From JAWLFI01 sp964626595 (lineage in GTDB: Bacteria > Bacteroidota > Bacteroidia > Chitinophagales > Saprospiraceae), in contig CAZVFU010000001.1 in the NCBI GenBank assembly GCA_964626595.1, forward strand, positions 1 to 64,000: 64,000 nt of DNA, written 5' to 3'. The notes under the pieces were generated by a model that had not been told where the DNA came from, searched no databases, and was given only the letters and a program-made list of their open reading frames with translations. Of the stretch, positions 1-8,603 are shown piece by piece. The position numbers and the translations under genes were made by a program. Every line of letters starts with the position of its first letter. The stretch's first letter is position 1.

Positions 1-170
1 GTGAGAGCGCCAACTTCATCGCATCCTCATTTTGGTTAAATTTGAGATCGATATCTTTTCTGTTCGCCATATCTTACATTTTTCTTCGCCTAAATATAGC
101 CACATATCAGCACAAAATAGAATTCTCTCTCCCCTTTCATCTTGATTTCAGTTCCATTAGTTTTATTATG

Positions 171-324
171 TTTTGGGCGTGCCCCCCGAGGCTCTGCTCT
201 TTGGCAGAGCTCGGGGGTCGGGCCCCTGCGGGCTGTCGGACCTTCACTCGTTCGCCTCGTTCGGTCGTGCCGCCGGTAGCGGCACCCCTCCGTACCCCTC
301 ACGCTTCCGCGCTCCGCGCGGGGA
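171..324 (-). repeat. GC-rich structured intergenic element, copy A
   Basis: Strongly GC-rich block in an otherwise AT-rich intergenic region. Read on the minus strand it starts with GCGTGAGGGGTACGGAGGGG, passes a hairpin GTGCCGC/GCGGCAC (267-285), then a segment with CGAACGAGGCGAACGAGTG, then a long GC hairpin (about 183-217, CCCCCGAG...CTCGGGGG with one bulge), and ends CACGCCCAAAA. The 5' module and the tail (hairpin, then ACGCCC, then an A run) match copy D at 27249-27374, also on the minus strand. The open frames crossing it are low-complexity and not gene-like. It sits upstream of the gene at 515; its other neighbour is outside the window. Confidence 0.75.
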
Positions 325-458
325 CTTTTTATTTTTTAATAACTTGGGACTTGACCGTCTAAAACCGGGCCCAATTATAATAAATTATCGGCGTTATCAG
401 TTCACAACGGTATGGGTTACAGTTTAATAAATGGATGCGAAATATTTCACTTAAAGAA

Positions 459-466
459 TATATTTG
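459..466 (+). promoter_or_regulatory. -7 box TATATTTG upstream of the T9SS protein
   Basis: Exact match to the Bacteroidota -7 consensus TAnnTTTG, 48 nt before the ATG at 515, in an AT-rich region. No clear -33 TTG at ideal spacing was picked out. Confidence 0.5.
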
Positions 467-514
467 TATATTTAAAAAATCGGAAAATTATTATTTATTG
501 AAAATCGCGATATT

Positions 515-2641
515 ATGAAAATGACTGTTCTTTTTTCTGCTATGTTATCTTTATTTGCAGTCCAACTGGCTTCTCAATCTATTACCATAGATAATGTCTG
601 CGCATGCAGTGATGGAAATAAAATAAGTGGGTTTGTAGTAACTTTAGATAACTGGCCCAGCGATGAAAATGAGACTTTCGATGTTACTGTAAATTATTCC
701 GAAACGGGCGGAGATAGATTAGAGGTGACCGCCTCAGAGATTCGAGGAAACTCCTCGGGGATGACCCAAATAGTTTTTTCTGGAGTATTTAATGCCGCAA
801 ATTTGGGAGACCTTCAAATCTCAAGTGTGGAGAATAGCTCAACAAATACCATGCTGTCTATTTCTTCCAATGCTGTTTCATACGCGACGGCCGATGAGCT
901 CACCATTTCTGCGCCGGAGGATACAGTAACGTCCTCTTGCATATTGGGTGATACCAGCGTAGAAGACTTTTTTGACTCCTGGCTTATGGATGTCAGTGCT
1001 TCTGGGAGCTGCGGAAATATTGAGATTTTTAATGATTGGGATGGAGTTTATCCCACCTGTGAAGAAACGGTGTCAGTTACATTTACTGCGCTGGCCTCAT
1101 CCTGTGGAGATACGGTAGTTTCCATTTCTCACTTTTCGGTAGAAGACTGTGAAAATCCGGTTCCGATTCCGATAAACGGGTTTTTCTCAGCTCAGGTGTC
1201 AAGCAATCAGTGCGTCGATGTCAATATTAACCAATTTGACGCAGGTAGCTTTGATGACTGCGGAGAAGTGACGCTAAGTTATTCTAGCGACCAGTCGGAT
1301 ACCGTCCGAACGTTTTGTTGTGATGTTATGCAGGAAATAAGAGAAATAGAATTTTGGGTGATGGATGATGCGGGCAATCAGGATTTTGTAGTAACCTATA
1401 TACGAATTGAGGGTTGCCCATCCCCTCGCTATGAAGTCAGGGGGCAAGTCAGGACCCCTGAGGGCGATGGTGTTCAGGGAGTCGAAGTGTTTTTAGAAGA
1501 ACCATCAGCTGCACCCATCAGTCGCATTACTAATGGCGGGTTCTATGCTTTTTTCGATGTAGATCAGGGAGCTCCATATACGGTAAGAGCATATAAGAAC
1601 GATGATGTATTGAATGGCGTGAACACACTTGATATTTTATATGTCCAGCAACATATATTAGGTTTGAATACCTTAGAAGATCCCTTCAGGTTGATCGCCG
1701 CTAATGTGAATGATGACAACCGGATTTCTGGAGCCGACTTGATAGAAATGCGTCGAACGATTTTGGGTTTAGACAATCAATTTACGAATAATACCAGCTG
1801 GCGTTTTATTGATGCAAGAGAAGTGCTTCCGGATGGGACTTTGCCACAGGATTATGCTGAAGAATTTCGGGTTTATGGTCAAGATGATCAGAATTTTACA
1901 GCGGTAAAAATAGGAGATGTAAACGCCACAGCTACCACGAACTTTGCAGATTCTGCTGAGGCGGAAGGTAATCATAGTGCTTTGCAATTCTCAGTTTTTG
2001 AAGCTACACCTGAGAGTGGGGAGCGGATTGAAGTGGATGTCACAAGTGACAACTTTTCCGACGTTTTGGGCCTTCAGTTCACATTGGAGTATGATCAAGG
2101 TGTCTTTGAATTTTTAGAGCTGAAAGAAGGTGTGCTGGATATTGTAGAAGGAAATTACGGTCACTTCTCCGAAGCCGGTATGTTGACGGTTTCCTGGAAT
2201 GGTCTCAAAGCCAATAGTTATAAAAAGCATGAGGTATTATTTACATTAGTTTTTCGTGCCAAAGACCAGGGTAGTCTAAGTGAGACTTTGCAGTTTTCTG
2301 ATGTCATTACAAAGTCTGAGGCTTATGTAGGTGGCGAGATTCGTAAGCTTAGCTTACGGTTTTTAGAGGACTCCAGAGCCTTTGCTTTGTATCAGAATGC
2401 TCCGAATCCCTTTGATAGTGAGACGATTATTAAATTTGATCTGCCCGAATCCGGACCTGCGGACCTGGCCTTTTACGATGCCACCGGCCAGGTTGTCTTT
2501 ATGATTCGCGGTGATTATGCTGCCGGGCAAAATCAGGTTCGACTTGAAAGAAGTGATTTACCGGTGCAGGGTTTTTACTATTATGAATTATCAATCGAAG
2601 GGCAGAGGGCAACAAAAAAGTTGGTGGTTGCTGGAAAGTAG
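515..2641 (+). CDS. Secreted protein with dockerin-like and cohesin-like regions and T9SS sorting domain
   Basis: A 708-residue exported protein. Residues 1-20 form a signal peptide ending LAS-QS. Residues 21-300 are a Cys-containing beta-rich region of unknown function. About 305-360 resembles a carboxypeptidase-regulatory-like beta sandwich (YEVRGQVRTPEGDGVQGVEV). About 366-420 has two dockerin-type I half repeats (GVNTLDILYVQQHILGL and ADLIEMRRTILGL around NDDNRISGAD, a calcium-loop pattern). About 485-600 is cohesin-like (LGLQFTLEYDQGVFEF). The last 80 residues are a type A T9SS sorting domain (YQNAPNPF ... KKLVVAGK). Dockerin and cohesin types on one chain suggest self-association or surface assembly, which is inference. 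The exact substrate or ligand cannot be told. It stands alone, with its own promoter box at 459-466. Confidence 0.85.
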   Translation: MKMTVLFSAMLSLFAVQLASQSITIDNVCACSDGNKISGFVVTLDNWPSDENETFDVTVNYSETGGDRLEVTASEIRGNSSGMTQIVFSGVFNAANLGDLQISSVENSSTNTMLSISSNAVSYATADELTISAPEDTVTSSCILGDTSVEDFFDSWLMDVSASGSCGNIEIFNDWDGVYPTCEETVSVTFTALASSCGDTVVSISHFSVEDCENPVPIPINGFFSAQVSSNQCVDVNINQFDAGSFDDCGEVTLSYSSDQSDTVRTFCCDVMQEIREIEFWVMDDAGNQDFVVTYIRIEGCPSPRYEVRGQVRTPEGDGVQGVEVFLEEPSAAPISRITNGGFYAFFDVDQGAPYTVRAYKNDDVLNGVNTLDILYVQQHILGLNTLEDPFRLIAANVNDDNRISGADLIEMRRTILGLDNQFTNNTSWRFIDAREVLPDGTLPQDYAEEFRVYGQDDQNFTAVKIGDVNATATTNFADSAEAEGNHSALQFSVFEATPESGERIEVDVTSDNFSDVLGLQFTLEYDQGVFEFLELKEGVLDIVEGNYGHFSEAGMLTVSWNGLKANSYKKHEVLFTLVFRAKDQGSLSETLQFSDVITKSEAYVGGEIRKLSLRFLEDSRAFALYQNAPNPFDSETIIKFDLPESGPADLAFYDATGQVVFMIRGDYAAGQNQVRLERSDLPVQGFYYYELSIEGQRATKKLVVAGK

Positions 2642-2750
2642 GCGCCAAGCCTCATTCCTCTTGATAAGCTAATTTCATTACCACTAAGTGAGTATGGAAA
2701 AGTCGCAGTAGATTTTTGTTCAAATCAAGGTGCTAGGAGAGAGCCTATTC

Positions 2751-2800
2751 GTAGAGACAAGGCAGCGTCAAGGCGCCATTAATACATGCCTTGTCTCTAC
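2751..2800. repeat. Perfect 14-bp inverted repeat (REP-like palindrome)
   Basis: GTAGAGACAAGGCA (2751-2764) is repeated exactly as its reverse complement TGCCTTGTCTCTAC (2787-2800) around a 22-nt spacer. It lies between the convergent 3' ends of the T9SS protein and the htrA-like gene. No T run follows on either strand, so it does not look like a simple terminator. GTAGAGAC...GTCTCTAC palindromes are a recurring type of interspersed repeat in some bacteria; no second copy was noticed here. Confidence 0.6.
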
Positions 2801-2951
2801 TGCGCAACTGAAAAATAACGAAGAAATGAGCCAAAAGATCAAGACTTGGTCTATAACGGATTTAGTGGTATTGACAATAGCCACTGATGGGCTGAAAGTC
2901 TGACGGGGAGCGCAACATAATCAATGATTAAATAGAGTCTGTAGATGCAAA

Positions 2952-4400
2952 TTACTTGTTAAAAACGTACCAAAAAGGGCCTTCATATTTTTCGTAGACG
3001 CCTTGTAAAACGATGCGCCCCTCCAGTTTTTCGAGTTCTGCGATCAGTTTGCTGGCTGACTCTATGGGCTTTTCATTGATATGAGTGACAATAAATCCGG
3101 GATCCATTTTTGTTCGCTCAATGAGAGATCCGCGGTAGATGCTAACCACTTTAGCACCCGAAGTTTTAACAGCTTCGCGTTCACTTCGAATGAGATCCCG
3201 AATTTCCAGGCCAATTTCTTTTAGGATTCCATCGGAACGGATGTTGACGAGATCTGTGGTATTAAAAGGGTTGCGGAGTTGTACTGTTTTAATCACTTTC
3301 TTTTGATCCCGTATGCAAACCAATTCAATGGTATCGCCCGGTCGGTATTGCCCCAGTTTTTCAGTGAGGTCGGCCATGGTGTAAATGGCTTTGTCATTGA
3401 GGGACCAGATGACATCGCCCGGCCTTAATTGAGCTTCTTTGGCTGCACTTTCTGGGTTCACGCGATAGATGTAAACTCCACGTACTTCATTTAATGCGAG
3501 TTCGCGGGACAGATCAAAGTCAACGCTGCTGGCCTCAATGCCCATAATACCGCGATGGACGGTGCCAAATTCGCGCAAATCACTAATTACTTTTTTGACC
3601 AAATTGGCAGGAATGGCGAAGGAGTATCCTTCCGACCGGCCTGAAAAGGTAAGGATAGCCGTGGTAATACCCACGAGTTCGCCATCTGTATTAATGAGAG
3701 CACCGCCGCTGTTTCCAGGGTTTACAGCAGCATCCGTTTGGATAAAGGATTCGATACCTCTGGGATCGTCAATAATTTCAATACTTCGGGCTTTTGCGCT
3801 AACTATACCAGCTGTTACGGTAGACTGAAGACGAAAAGGGGTGCCGACAGCTAAAACCCATTCCCCGACAGCTAGAGCATCGGAGTCTCCCATACTGAGG
3901 TAGGGTAGAGCTTCAGAGTCTACTTTGAGCAGGGCAAGGTCAGTAGCTTCATCATGTCCAATAAGGCGCGCGGACAACTCGCGGCGATCATCCAGAACGA
4001 TTTGAATGCTTTCTCCACTCTCGATTACATGTTTATTTGTAACAATATAGCCATCCGGGGATATGATAACGCCGGAGCCATTGGATTGGGCATAGGCAGG
4101 TTGCCAGCTTTCATCCGTTTTTTGGTTTTGGGTTTTGATATATACAACAGCAGATGTGGCGCGGGAGGCAGCCCGAACAAAGTCGGTAGGTACTTGTCGG
4201 TATGAGGAGTCAGTTCGATGTCTGGGCAGGGGGTCTGGCAATCGATCCCAATAGGATTCGGTAAAGTTTCTGACCCAACGGGCATCGGGCTGACGCTCTT
4301 GAATAAGTACGCGCTCGGACTTGGGGCTCCACCAGTGGTAAATGCCAATAACAAAGAGGGAGCAAAGCAGGGACCAAGCTATCACATGCAGGTGTTTCAT
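2952..4400 (-). CDS. htrA: HtrA/Deg-family serine protease with two PDZ domains
   Basis: A 482-residue envelope protease that would degrade or sense misfolded proteins. Residues 8-25 form an N-terminal membrane anchor or uncleaved signal. The trypsin-like domain carries the full triad: His124 (TNKHVI), Asp154 (EATDLALLKV) and Ser231 (NPGNSGGAL). Two PDZ regions follow at about 285-365 (GVYIYRVNPESAAKEAQLRPGDVI) and 385-470. Catalysis therefore looks intact. The ATG at 4400 is only 4 nt downstream of an exact TATATTTG box, so its mRNA is probably leaderless. DegP, DegQ or DegS type cannot be decided from sequence alone; the anchor and double PDZ favour a membrane-attached form. Confidence 0.93.
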   Translation of the reverse strand: MKHLHVIAWSLLCSLFVIGIYHWWSPKSERVLIQERQPDARWVRNFTESYWDRLPDPLPRHRTDSSYRQVPTDFVRAASRATSAVVYIKTQNQKTDESWQPAYAQSNGSGVIISPDGYIVTNKHVIESGESIQIVLDDRRELSARLIGHDEATDLALLKVDSEALPYLSMGDSDALAVGEWVLAVGTPFRLQSTVTAGIVSAKARSIEIIDDPRGIESFIQTDAAVNPGNSGGALINTDGELVGITTAILTFSGRSEGYSFAIPANLVKKVISDLREFGTVHRGIMGIEASSVDFDLSRELALNEVRGVYIYRVNPESAAKEAQLRPGDVIWSLNDKAIYTMADLTEKLGQYRPGDTIELVCIRDQKKVIKTVQLRNPFNTTDLVNIRSDGILKEIGLEIRDLIRSEREAVKTSGAKVVSIYRGSLIERTKMDPGFIVTHINEKPIESASKLIAELEKLEGRIVLQGVYEKYEGPFWYVFNK

Positions 4401-4404
4401 ATGG

Positions 4405-4412
4405 CAAATATA
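4405..4412 (-). promoter_or_regulatory. -7 box TATATTTG, 4 nt from the htrA start
   Basis: Exact TAnnTTTG match on the minus strand. Only CCAT separates it from the ATG, so transcription would start at or next to the start codon. Confidence 0.65.
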
Positions 4413-4516
4413 TGTAATTTTTAAGGGCTATGAGTTGGGTCATTCAGAAACAAAAAAGGGCATAAGAGCGAATAAAGATCTGAAAGGTAAGTAGATTTGC
4501 GTCTCATGCGATAGCG

Positions 4517-4625
4517 ATGCGCAGGGGGCCGTCGGCGACCGCGGCCGGCATTTCCGGCGCGGGCCGAGCGAATAGCGAGCCCCAAAGCGTAGCGCCCGCC
4601 CCAATTTATTGGGGTGGGATCGCCC
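4517..4625 (+). repeat. GC-rich structured intergenic element, copy B
   Basis: Begins AGCGATGCGCAGGGGGCC, then a GC hairpin region (CCGCGGCCGG...CCGGCGCGG), the core GGGCCGAGCGAATAGCGAG (4561-4579) and AAAGCGTAGCGCCCG, then the tail hairpin CCCCAAT/ATTGGGG (4599-4614) and GATCGCCC followed by TTCAAAA. The core aligns closely with copy E (35587-35620), while the tail hairpin has a different sequence that still pairs. It lies between the 5' end of htrA and the 3' end of the TPR gene. Confidence 0.8.
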
Positions 4626-4642
4626 TTCAAAAGAACATGGAT

Positions 4643-4957
4643 TTAATCGGTCATTTCTACGATCAATAATAGCTCTCGCAATTCGCCTTCTGTCTTTTTA
4701 TCGCCCTGTTGCTTTGCTACGGCCAGTCCGGCCGTCAATGTTTCCCTGGACTTTTCGATTTGTTTTTCTTCGTAATAGAGTTGTCCGAGGTGAAAATATA
4801 AAGCTAAATATTCGGGATCTAGTGATTTGAGTTGCAGATAGTATTTTATTGCCGTTTCTGAATTGTACTTTTCCCATTCCTTGGCGAGAGCAAATAATAA
4901 AAAGGAGTCTTTGGGATCCTCATCGAGGAGGGCTTTGAGTTGAGTTCGCTTGTCCAT
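4643..4957 (-). CDS. Small TPR-repeat protein
   Basis: A 104-residue helical protein with two to three tetratricopeptide-like repeats (FALAKEWEKYNSETAIKYYLQL, then LYFHLGQLYYEEKQIEKSRE). TPRs mediate protein contacts. There is no signal peptide, so it is probably cytoplasmic. It is divergent from etfB, with the two starts about 90 bp apart, and copy B of the GC-rich element lies just past its 3' end. Partners are unknown. Confidence 0.75.
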   Translation of the reverse strand: MDKRTQLKALLDEDPKDSFLLFALAKEWEKYNSETAIKYYLQLKSLDPEYLALYFHLGQLYYEEKQIEKSRETLTAGLAVAKQQGDKKTEGELRELLLIVEMTD

Positions 4958-5018
4958 ATCTTACTGTTTTTTGACCTCATGATAGAGGGTAGATTTAGGC
5001 TTTGTCGTGCACTTTCGC

Positions 5019-5026
5019 TATCTTTG
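5019..5026 (+). promoter_or_regulatory. -7 box TATCTTTG of the etfBA operon
   Basis: Exact TAnnTTTG match 22 nt before the etfB ATG. A TTTG at 5001-5004 is a weak -33 candidate with short spacing. Confidence 0.6.
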
Positions 5027-5048
5027 AGGAGACAAAAATACAAAGCGA

Positions 5049-5792
5049 ATGAATATATTAGTATGTGTAAGTAAGACGCCGGAGACAACGGCTAAAATTT
5101 CATTTACGGGTGACAATTCCGAATTTAATACGGATGGAGTCAATTTTATTATGAACCCGTATGATGAATGGTATGCTTTAGTTCGGGCTGTAGAGTTGAA
5201 AGAACAATTCGGCGGAGAGGTAACCTTGCTAAACGTCGGGCCTGCGGCGAATGATGCCATAATCCGAAAAGGATTGGCCATAGGTGCTGACAAAGCGGTC
5301 CGTATCAATGCGGAGCCGAAGAGTGCGATGGAGACGGCAGGTCATATTGCCAATTATGCCAAAGATCAAGAATTTGACGGCATTTTCTTCGGAAAAGAAA
5401 CTATTGATTACAATGGTTCAGAAGTGGGTGGTATGGTAGCTGAACTCGTTAGTTTGCCGTTCATCTCATATGCGAGTAAACTGGAAATGGAATCGGAAGA
5501 TCAAGCGACGGTCACTCGTGATATCGAAGGGGGAATTGAAGTTCTTGAAGTATCTACCCCTTTCTGTTTGAGCGCTGCTAAGGGTCTGGCTGAACAGAAG
5601 ATTCCCAATATGAGAGGAATTATGATGGCCAAGCGAAAGCCATTAGATGTGGTGGAGCCGGAAAGCGTAGATCAGCCTGTTGAAGTAGTTCGTTTCAGAT
5701 TGCCTGAGGAAAAAGGTGAGGTGACGCTGATAGACCCAGAAAACATGGATGAGTTGGTTCGTCTATTGCATGAAGAAGCAAAAGTTATATAA
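5049..5792 (+). CDS. etfB: Electron transfer flavoprotein subunit beta
   Basis: A 247-residue cytoplasmic protein with the full ETF-beta fold. Recognisable parts are the N-terminal ILVCVSKTPETT, the segment YDEWYALVRAVEL, the AMP-binding-type stretch GADKAVRI and the FGKETIDYNGSEVGGM motif. With EtfA it accepts electrons from acyl-CoA and related dehydrogenases and passes them to the quinone pool through ETF:quinone oxidoreductase. It is co-transcribed with etfA, which starts 20 bp downstream. No upstream Shine-Dalgarno sequence is visible, as usual for this phylum. Confidence 0.95.
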   Translation: MNILVCVSKTPETTAKISFTGDNSEFNTDGVNFIMNPYDEWYALVRAVELKEQFGGEVTLLNVGPAANDAIIRKGLAIGADKAVRINAEPKSAMETAGHIANYAKDQEFDGIFFGKETIDYNGSEVGGMVAELVSLPFISYASKLEMESEDQATVTRDIEGGIEVLEVSTPFCLSAAKGLAEQKIPNMRGIMMAKRKPLDVVEPESVDQPVEVVRFRLPEEKGEVTLIDPENMDELVRLLHEEAKVI

Positions 5793-5812
5793 AACCTAAA
5801 GAAAGAAAAATT

Positions 5813-6772
5813 ATGTCTGTTTTAGTATATGCCGAAGCGCACGATGGCGCATTTAATAAAAAAGCCTTTGAGGTCGTTACCTATGCCCGTAAAACGGCAG
5901 ATATTTTAGGGACGGAATGTATTGCTGCCACTGTAAATGCCAATAATCCCGAGAAATTGGGGATATATGGCGCACACAAAGTGGTTCAATTGCAATCGGA
6001 TTCTCTTGAAAAATTTGATACTGGAAGTTACACCCAAGCTTTAGCTTTGGCCGCTGAAAAGGTGGGAGCAGATACGGTCATTTTGCAACATAGCGCGGAT
6101 GGGAAGTCCTTAATCGGTCGCCTGGCCGCTCGTTGGAAATGTGGGAGTGTTTCTGCTGTAAATCAGTTACCAAGCCATGATGGTGGATTTCACGTTGAGA
6201 AACCTGTCTTTTCAGGTAAGGCATTTGCTACCTATTCTATTAGCTCCGATCGTCGGGTTTTAAGTTTAGTTGGAAACAGCCTGCCGCCTGAGGAAATGGG
6301 AGATGAGCAAGTCAATGTAGAGACACTTGATTTAGAGGTAGATGCACCCAAAGTAAAAGTGATTAAAGTAGATAAGGTAAAAGGTGAGATTCCTCTTCCC
6401 GAAGCGGAACTGGTTGTCTCTGCTGGTCGGGGCATGAAAGGTCCGGAAAATTGGGGCATCATAGAAGAATTAGCTGAAACATTGGGCGCTACTACGGCAT
6501 GTAGCCGTCCGGTAGCTGATTCAGATTGGCGCCCTCATCACGAGCACGTAGGCCAAACCGGGATTGCGATTCGGCCCAATTTGTATATCGCGATTGGTAT
6601 TTCAGGTGCGATACAACATCTCGCCGGAGTAAATAATTCCGATACAATCGTTGTGATCAATAAAGATCCCGAAGCGCCATTTTTCAAATCAGCGGATTAT
6701 GGGGTGGTTGCCGACTTATTCGATGTTGTGCCTCGACTCAATGAATCCCTAAAAAAGTTTAAAGCTTCCTAA
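5813..6772 (+). CDS. etfA: Electron transfer flavoprotein subunit alpha
   Basis: A 319-residue partner of EtfB. The N-terminal domain (1-185) pairs with the beta subunit. The C-terminal half holds the FAD-binding ETF_alpha domain with VVSAGRGMKGPENW, the ACSRPVADSDW stretch, the signature GQTGIAIRPNLYIAIGISG and INKDPEAPFF. The length is normal for the family. It is the second gene of the etfBA operon and is followed directly by a clear intrinsic terminator at 6782-6818. Confidence 0.95.
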   Translation: MSVLVYAEAHDGAFNKKAFEVVTYARKTADILGTECIAATVNANNPEKLGIYGAHKVVQLQSDSLEKFDTGSYTQALALAAEKVGADTVILQHSADGKSLIGRLAARWKCGSVSAVNQLPSHDGGFHVEKPVFSGKAFATYSISSDRRVLSLVGNSLPPEEMGDEQVNVETLDLEVDAPKVKVIKVDKVKGEIPLPEAELVVSAGRGMKGPENWGIIEELAETLGATTACSRPVADSDWRPHHEHVGQTGIAIRPNLYIAIGISGAIQHLAGVNNSDTIVVINKDPEAPFFKSADYGVVADLFDVVPRLNESLKKFKAS

Positions 6773-6781
6773 ATAGCAATT

Positions 6782-6818
6782 GGGCATGGACCTTTTAGGG
6801 TCTTTGCCCTTTTTTTTG
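6782..6818 (+). terminator. Intrinsic terminator after etfBA
   Basis: Hairpin GGGCA..GGACC / GGGTCTTTGCCC followed by a run of nine T residues, 10 bp after the etfA stop codon. Confidence 0.85.
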
Positions 6819-6850
6819 CTTTCAGATACTAAAATGACCTCTCCTCAGGT

Positions 6851-7447
6851 ATGGAAAAAATTGAACTGGAAATTGTAGCTCTCTCTCACAGTGTAACCCA
6901 ATCGCATAATTACGCGGTAGTCTTAGGTGAGAAGTTAGGGCAGCGGCGCCTTCCGATCGTTATTGGAGGTTTTGAAGCTCAAGCCATAGCTGTGGCTATG
7001 GAAAACATGAATCCTTCGAGACCTCTGACCCATGATTTATTGAAAAACACCTTGGAGACTTTCGAGATTGATTTGCAAGAAGTTATAATCAATAATTTGC
7101 TTGACGGTATTTTTTATGCTCGTCTGGTCTGCAACATCAATGGCAAAACGGTCGAAATAGATTCACGGACATCAGATGCTATAGCTATGGCTGTCCGATT
7201 CAAATGCCCGATATACACTTTTGAAGAGATATTAACTAACGCCGGTGTTACGATGGATGACGAGGGAAGTCCCCAACAAGAGACAACAGGGCGTTCAAAG
7301 CCGAAGGCAACAGATAGTTTAGAATCCATGTCTCTGGATGGACTCAACGAGCTGCTGGATAAAATGCTTGCAGAGGAAAACTATGAAAAAGCGGCTGAGA
7401 TTCGCGATGAACTGAATCGCCGAAAAGGAGAGGGCGGAGAGAATTGA
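6851..7447 (+). CDS. Bifunctional nuclease (DUF151) domain protein with C-terminal UVR motif
   Basis: A 198-residue cytoplasmic protein. Residues 1-130 form a bifunctional nuclease (BFN/DUF151) domain (RRLPIVIGGFEAQAIA, SRPLTHDLLKNTLE, DSRTSDAIAMAVRF). Residues 160-195 form a UvrB/UvrC-type UVR motif (LLDKMLAEENYEKAAEIRDE), which usually mediates protein contacts. BFN proteins have reported RNase and DNase activity in plants, but the bacterial role is poorly known. The BFN plus UVR arrangement is common in Bacteroidota. Its 3' end faces that of the threonine aldolase gene 8 bp away, with no terminator seen between. Confidence 0.88.
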   Translation: MEKIELEIVALSHSVTQSHNYAVVLGEKLGQRRLPIVIGGFEAQAIAVAMENMNPSRPLTHDLLKNTLETFEIDLQEVIINNLLDGIFYARLVCNINGKTVEIDSRTSDAIAMAVRFKCPIYTFEEILTNAGVTMDDEGSPQQETTGRSKPKATDSLESMSLDGLNELLDKMLAEENYEKAAEIRDELNRRKGEGGEN

Positions 7448-7455
7448 GTTGGAAA

Positions 7456-8493
7456 CTACGCTTTTAATTTCTCAATTACTGTACATACTTTTTTTACTTC
7501 TTCGTGACTTACGTCCATATGTGTGACAAAGCGGACCGTTTGAGGCCCAAACTCAGCGCAGAGAACATGATGTTCATTTAGGTTTTCAACAAAATCTGCG
7601 GCTGACATATAAGAAGATTCCAGATCAAATATGACAATATTAGATTTACCTGGTTTTATGCGGCTAACACCTTCGTTTTTTGCTAAGGAATTTCTGAGCA
7701 TATCTGCTTTTTTGTGATCTTCAGACAGTCTGTCTCGATGATGGCGGAGGGCGTGCAAACCTGCTGCAGCGAGAAATCCTATTTGCCTCATACCTCCACC
7801 CAATGCTTTCCTTACGCGACGCGCTTCTCTTATGCTTTCATTTGTTCCCACGAGAATGGATCCTACAGGAGCTCCTAACCCTTTGGATAGGCAAAAAGAT
7901 ATGGTATCAAAACAGGGGCCGTACTCCTTAGGGGATTCGCCTGTAATACAAAGTGCATTAAAGAGGCGGGCTCCGTCGAGATGACGCTTCAAGCCCTGGG
8001 TTTGAGCAAATGAAGTCAGTTCTCGAATTTGCTCAAGATTATAATGTGTTCCACCCGCCTTATTACAAGTATTTTCGAGGACCAAAAGGCTGGTTTTTGG
8101 CAGCCAATCAAATTGGGGTTGGATAGCCGCACGGATATCATCCACATCAATAATTCCGTCGATTCCTTCGAGTAATTTTATGGATACACCAGAGTGCATG
8201 GCCCAGGCACCGGCTTCATAATTATAAATATGAGCTGTTTTATCACAAATCACTTCGTCGAGAGGTTTTGTATGAAGGTGAATGGCAATTTGATTGGCCA
8301 TGACTCCCGACGGACAAAATAAGCCCGCCTCCATGCCTAACAAATCAGCCGCGTAGGATTCTAATTTTAGGGCGGTCGGATCTTGCTGAAAGACATCATC
8401 TCCTACTTCAGCAGAAAACATAGCTTCTCGCATAGCGGGAGTAGGTTTCGTAACGGTGTCGCTCAGTAGATTAATCATAGGGTCGTTATTCAT
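7456..8493 (-). CDS. ltaE: Low-specificity L-threonine aldolase
   Basis: A 345-residue PLP-dependent fold-type I enzyme that cleaves L-threonine or L-allo-threonine to glycine and acetaldehyde. It shows the N-terminal NLLSDTVTKPT, VGDDVFQQDPT, the strongly conserved HLDGARLFNA, and the PLP-binding Lys204 in SFCLSKGLGAPVGS. The length is normal. An internal methionine at residue 6 (MINLLSD) is the start used by many homologues, so the first five residues are uncertain. A near match to the promoter box (TATATTCG, one mismatch) lies about 15 nt upstream. Confidence 0.92.
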   Translation of the reverse strand: MNNDPMINLLSDTVTKPTPAMREAMFSAEVGDDVFQQDPTALKLESYAADLLGMEAGLFCPSGVMANQIAIHLHTKPLDEVICDKTAHIYNYEAGAWAMHSGVSIKLLEGIDGIIDVDDIRAAIQPQFDWLPKTSLLVLENTCNKAGGTHYNLEQIRELTSFAQTQGLKRHLDGARLFNALCITGESPKEYGPCFDTISFCLSKGLGAPVGSILVGTNESIREARRVRKALGGGMRQIGFLAAAGLHALRHHRDRLSEDHKKADMLRNSLAKNEGVSRIKPGKSNIVIFDLESSYMSAADFVENLNEHHVLCAEFGPQTVRFVTHMDVSHEEVKKVCTVIEKLKA

Positions 8494-8583
8494 ACTATTC
8501 CGAATATACGATTTATTTGTTTTTTGTGGGGGTTTTCACTCTACTCTGCCGGTTTAAATTGTCGTGGATTGCCTGTGGATGAT

Positions 8584-8591
8584 TACATTTG
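8584..8591 (+). promoter_or_regulatory. -7 box TACATTTG that fixes the next start codon
   Basis: Exact TAnnTTTG match with a TTG 22 nt upstream as a -33 candidate. It covers the TTG at 8589 that would otherwise extend the frame, so the ATG at 8604 (12 nt downstream) is the likely start. Confidence 0.6.
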
Positions 8592-8603
8592 CAAAAAAAA
8601 TAT

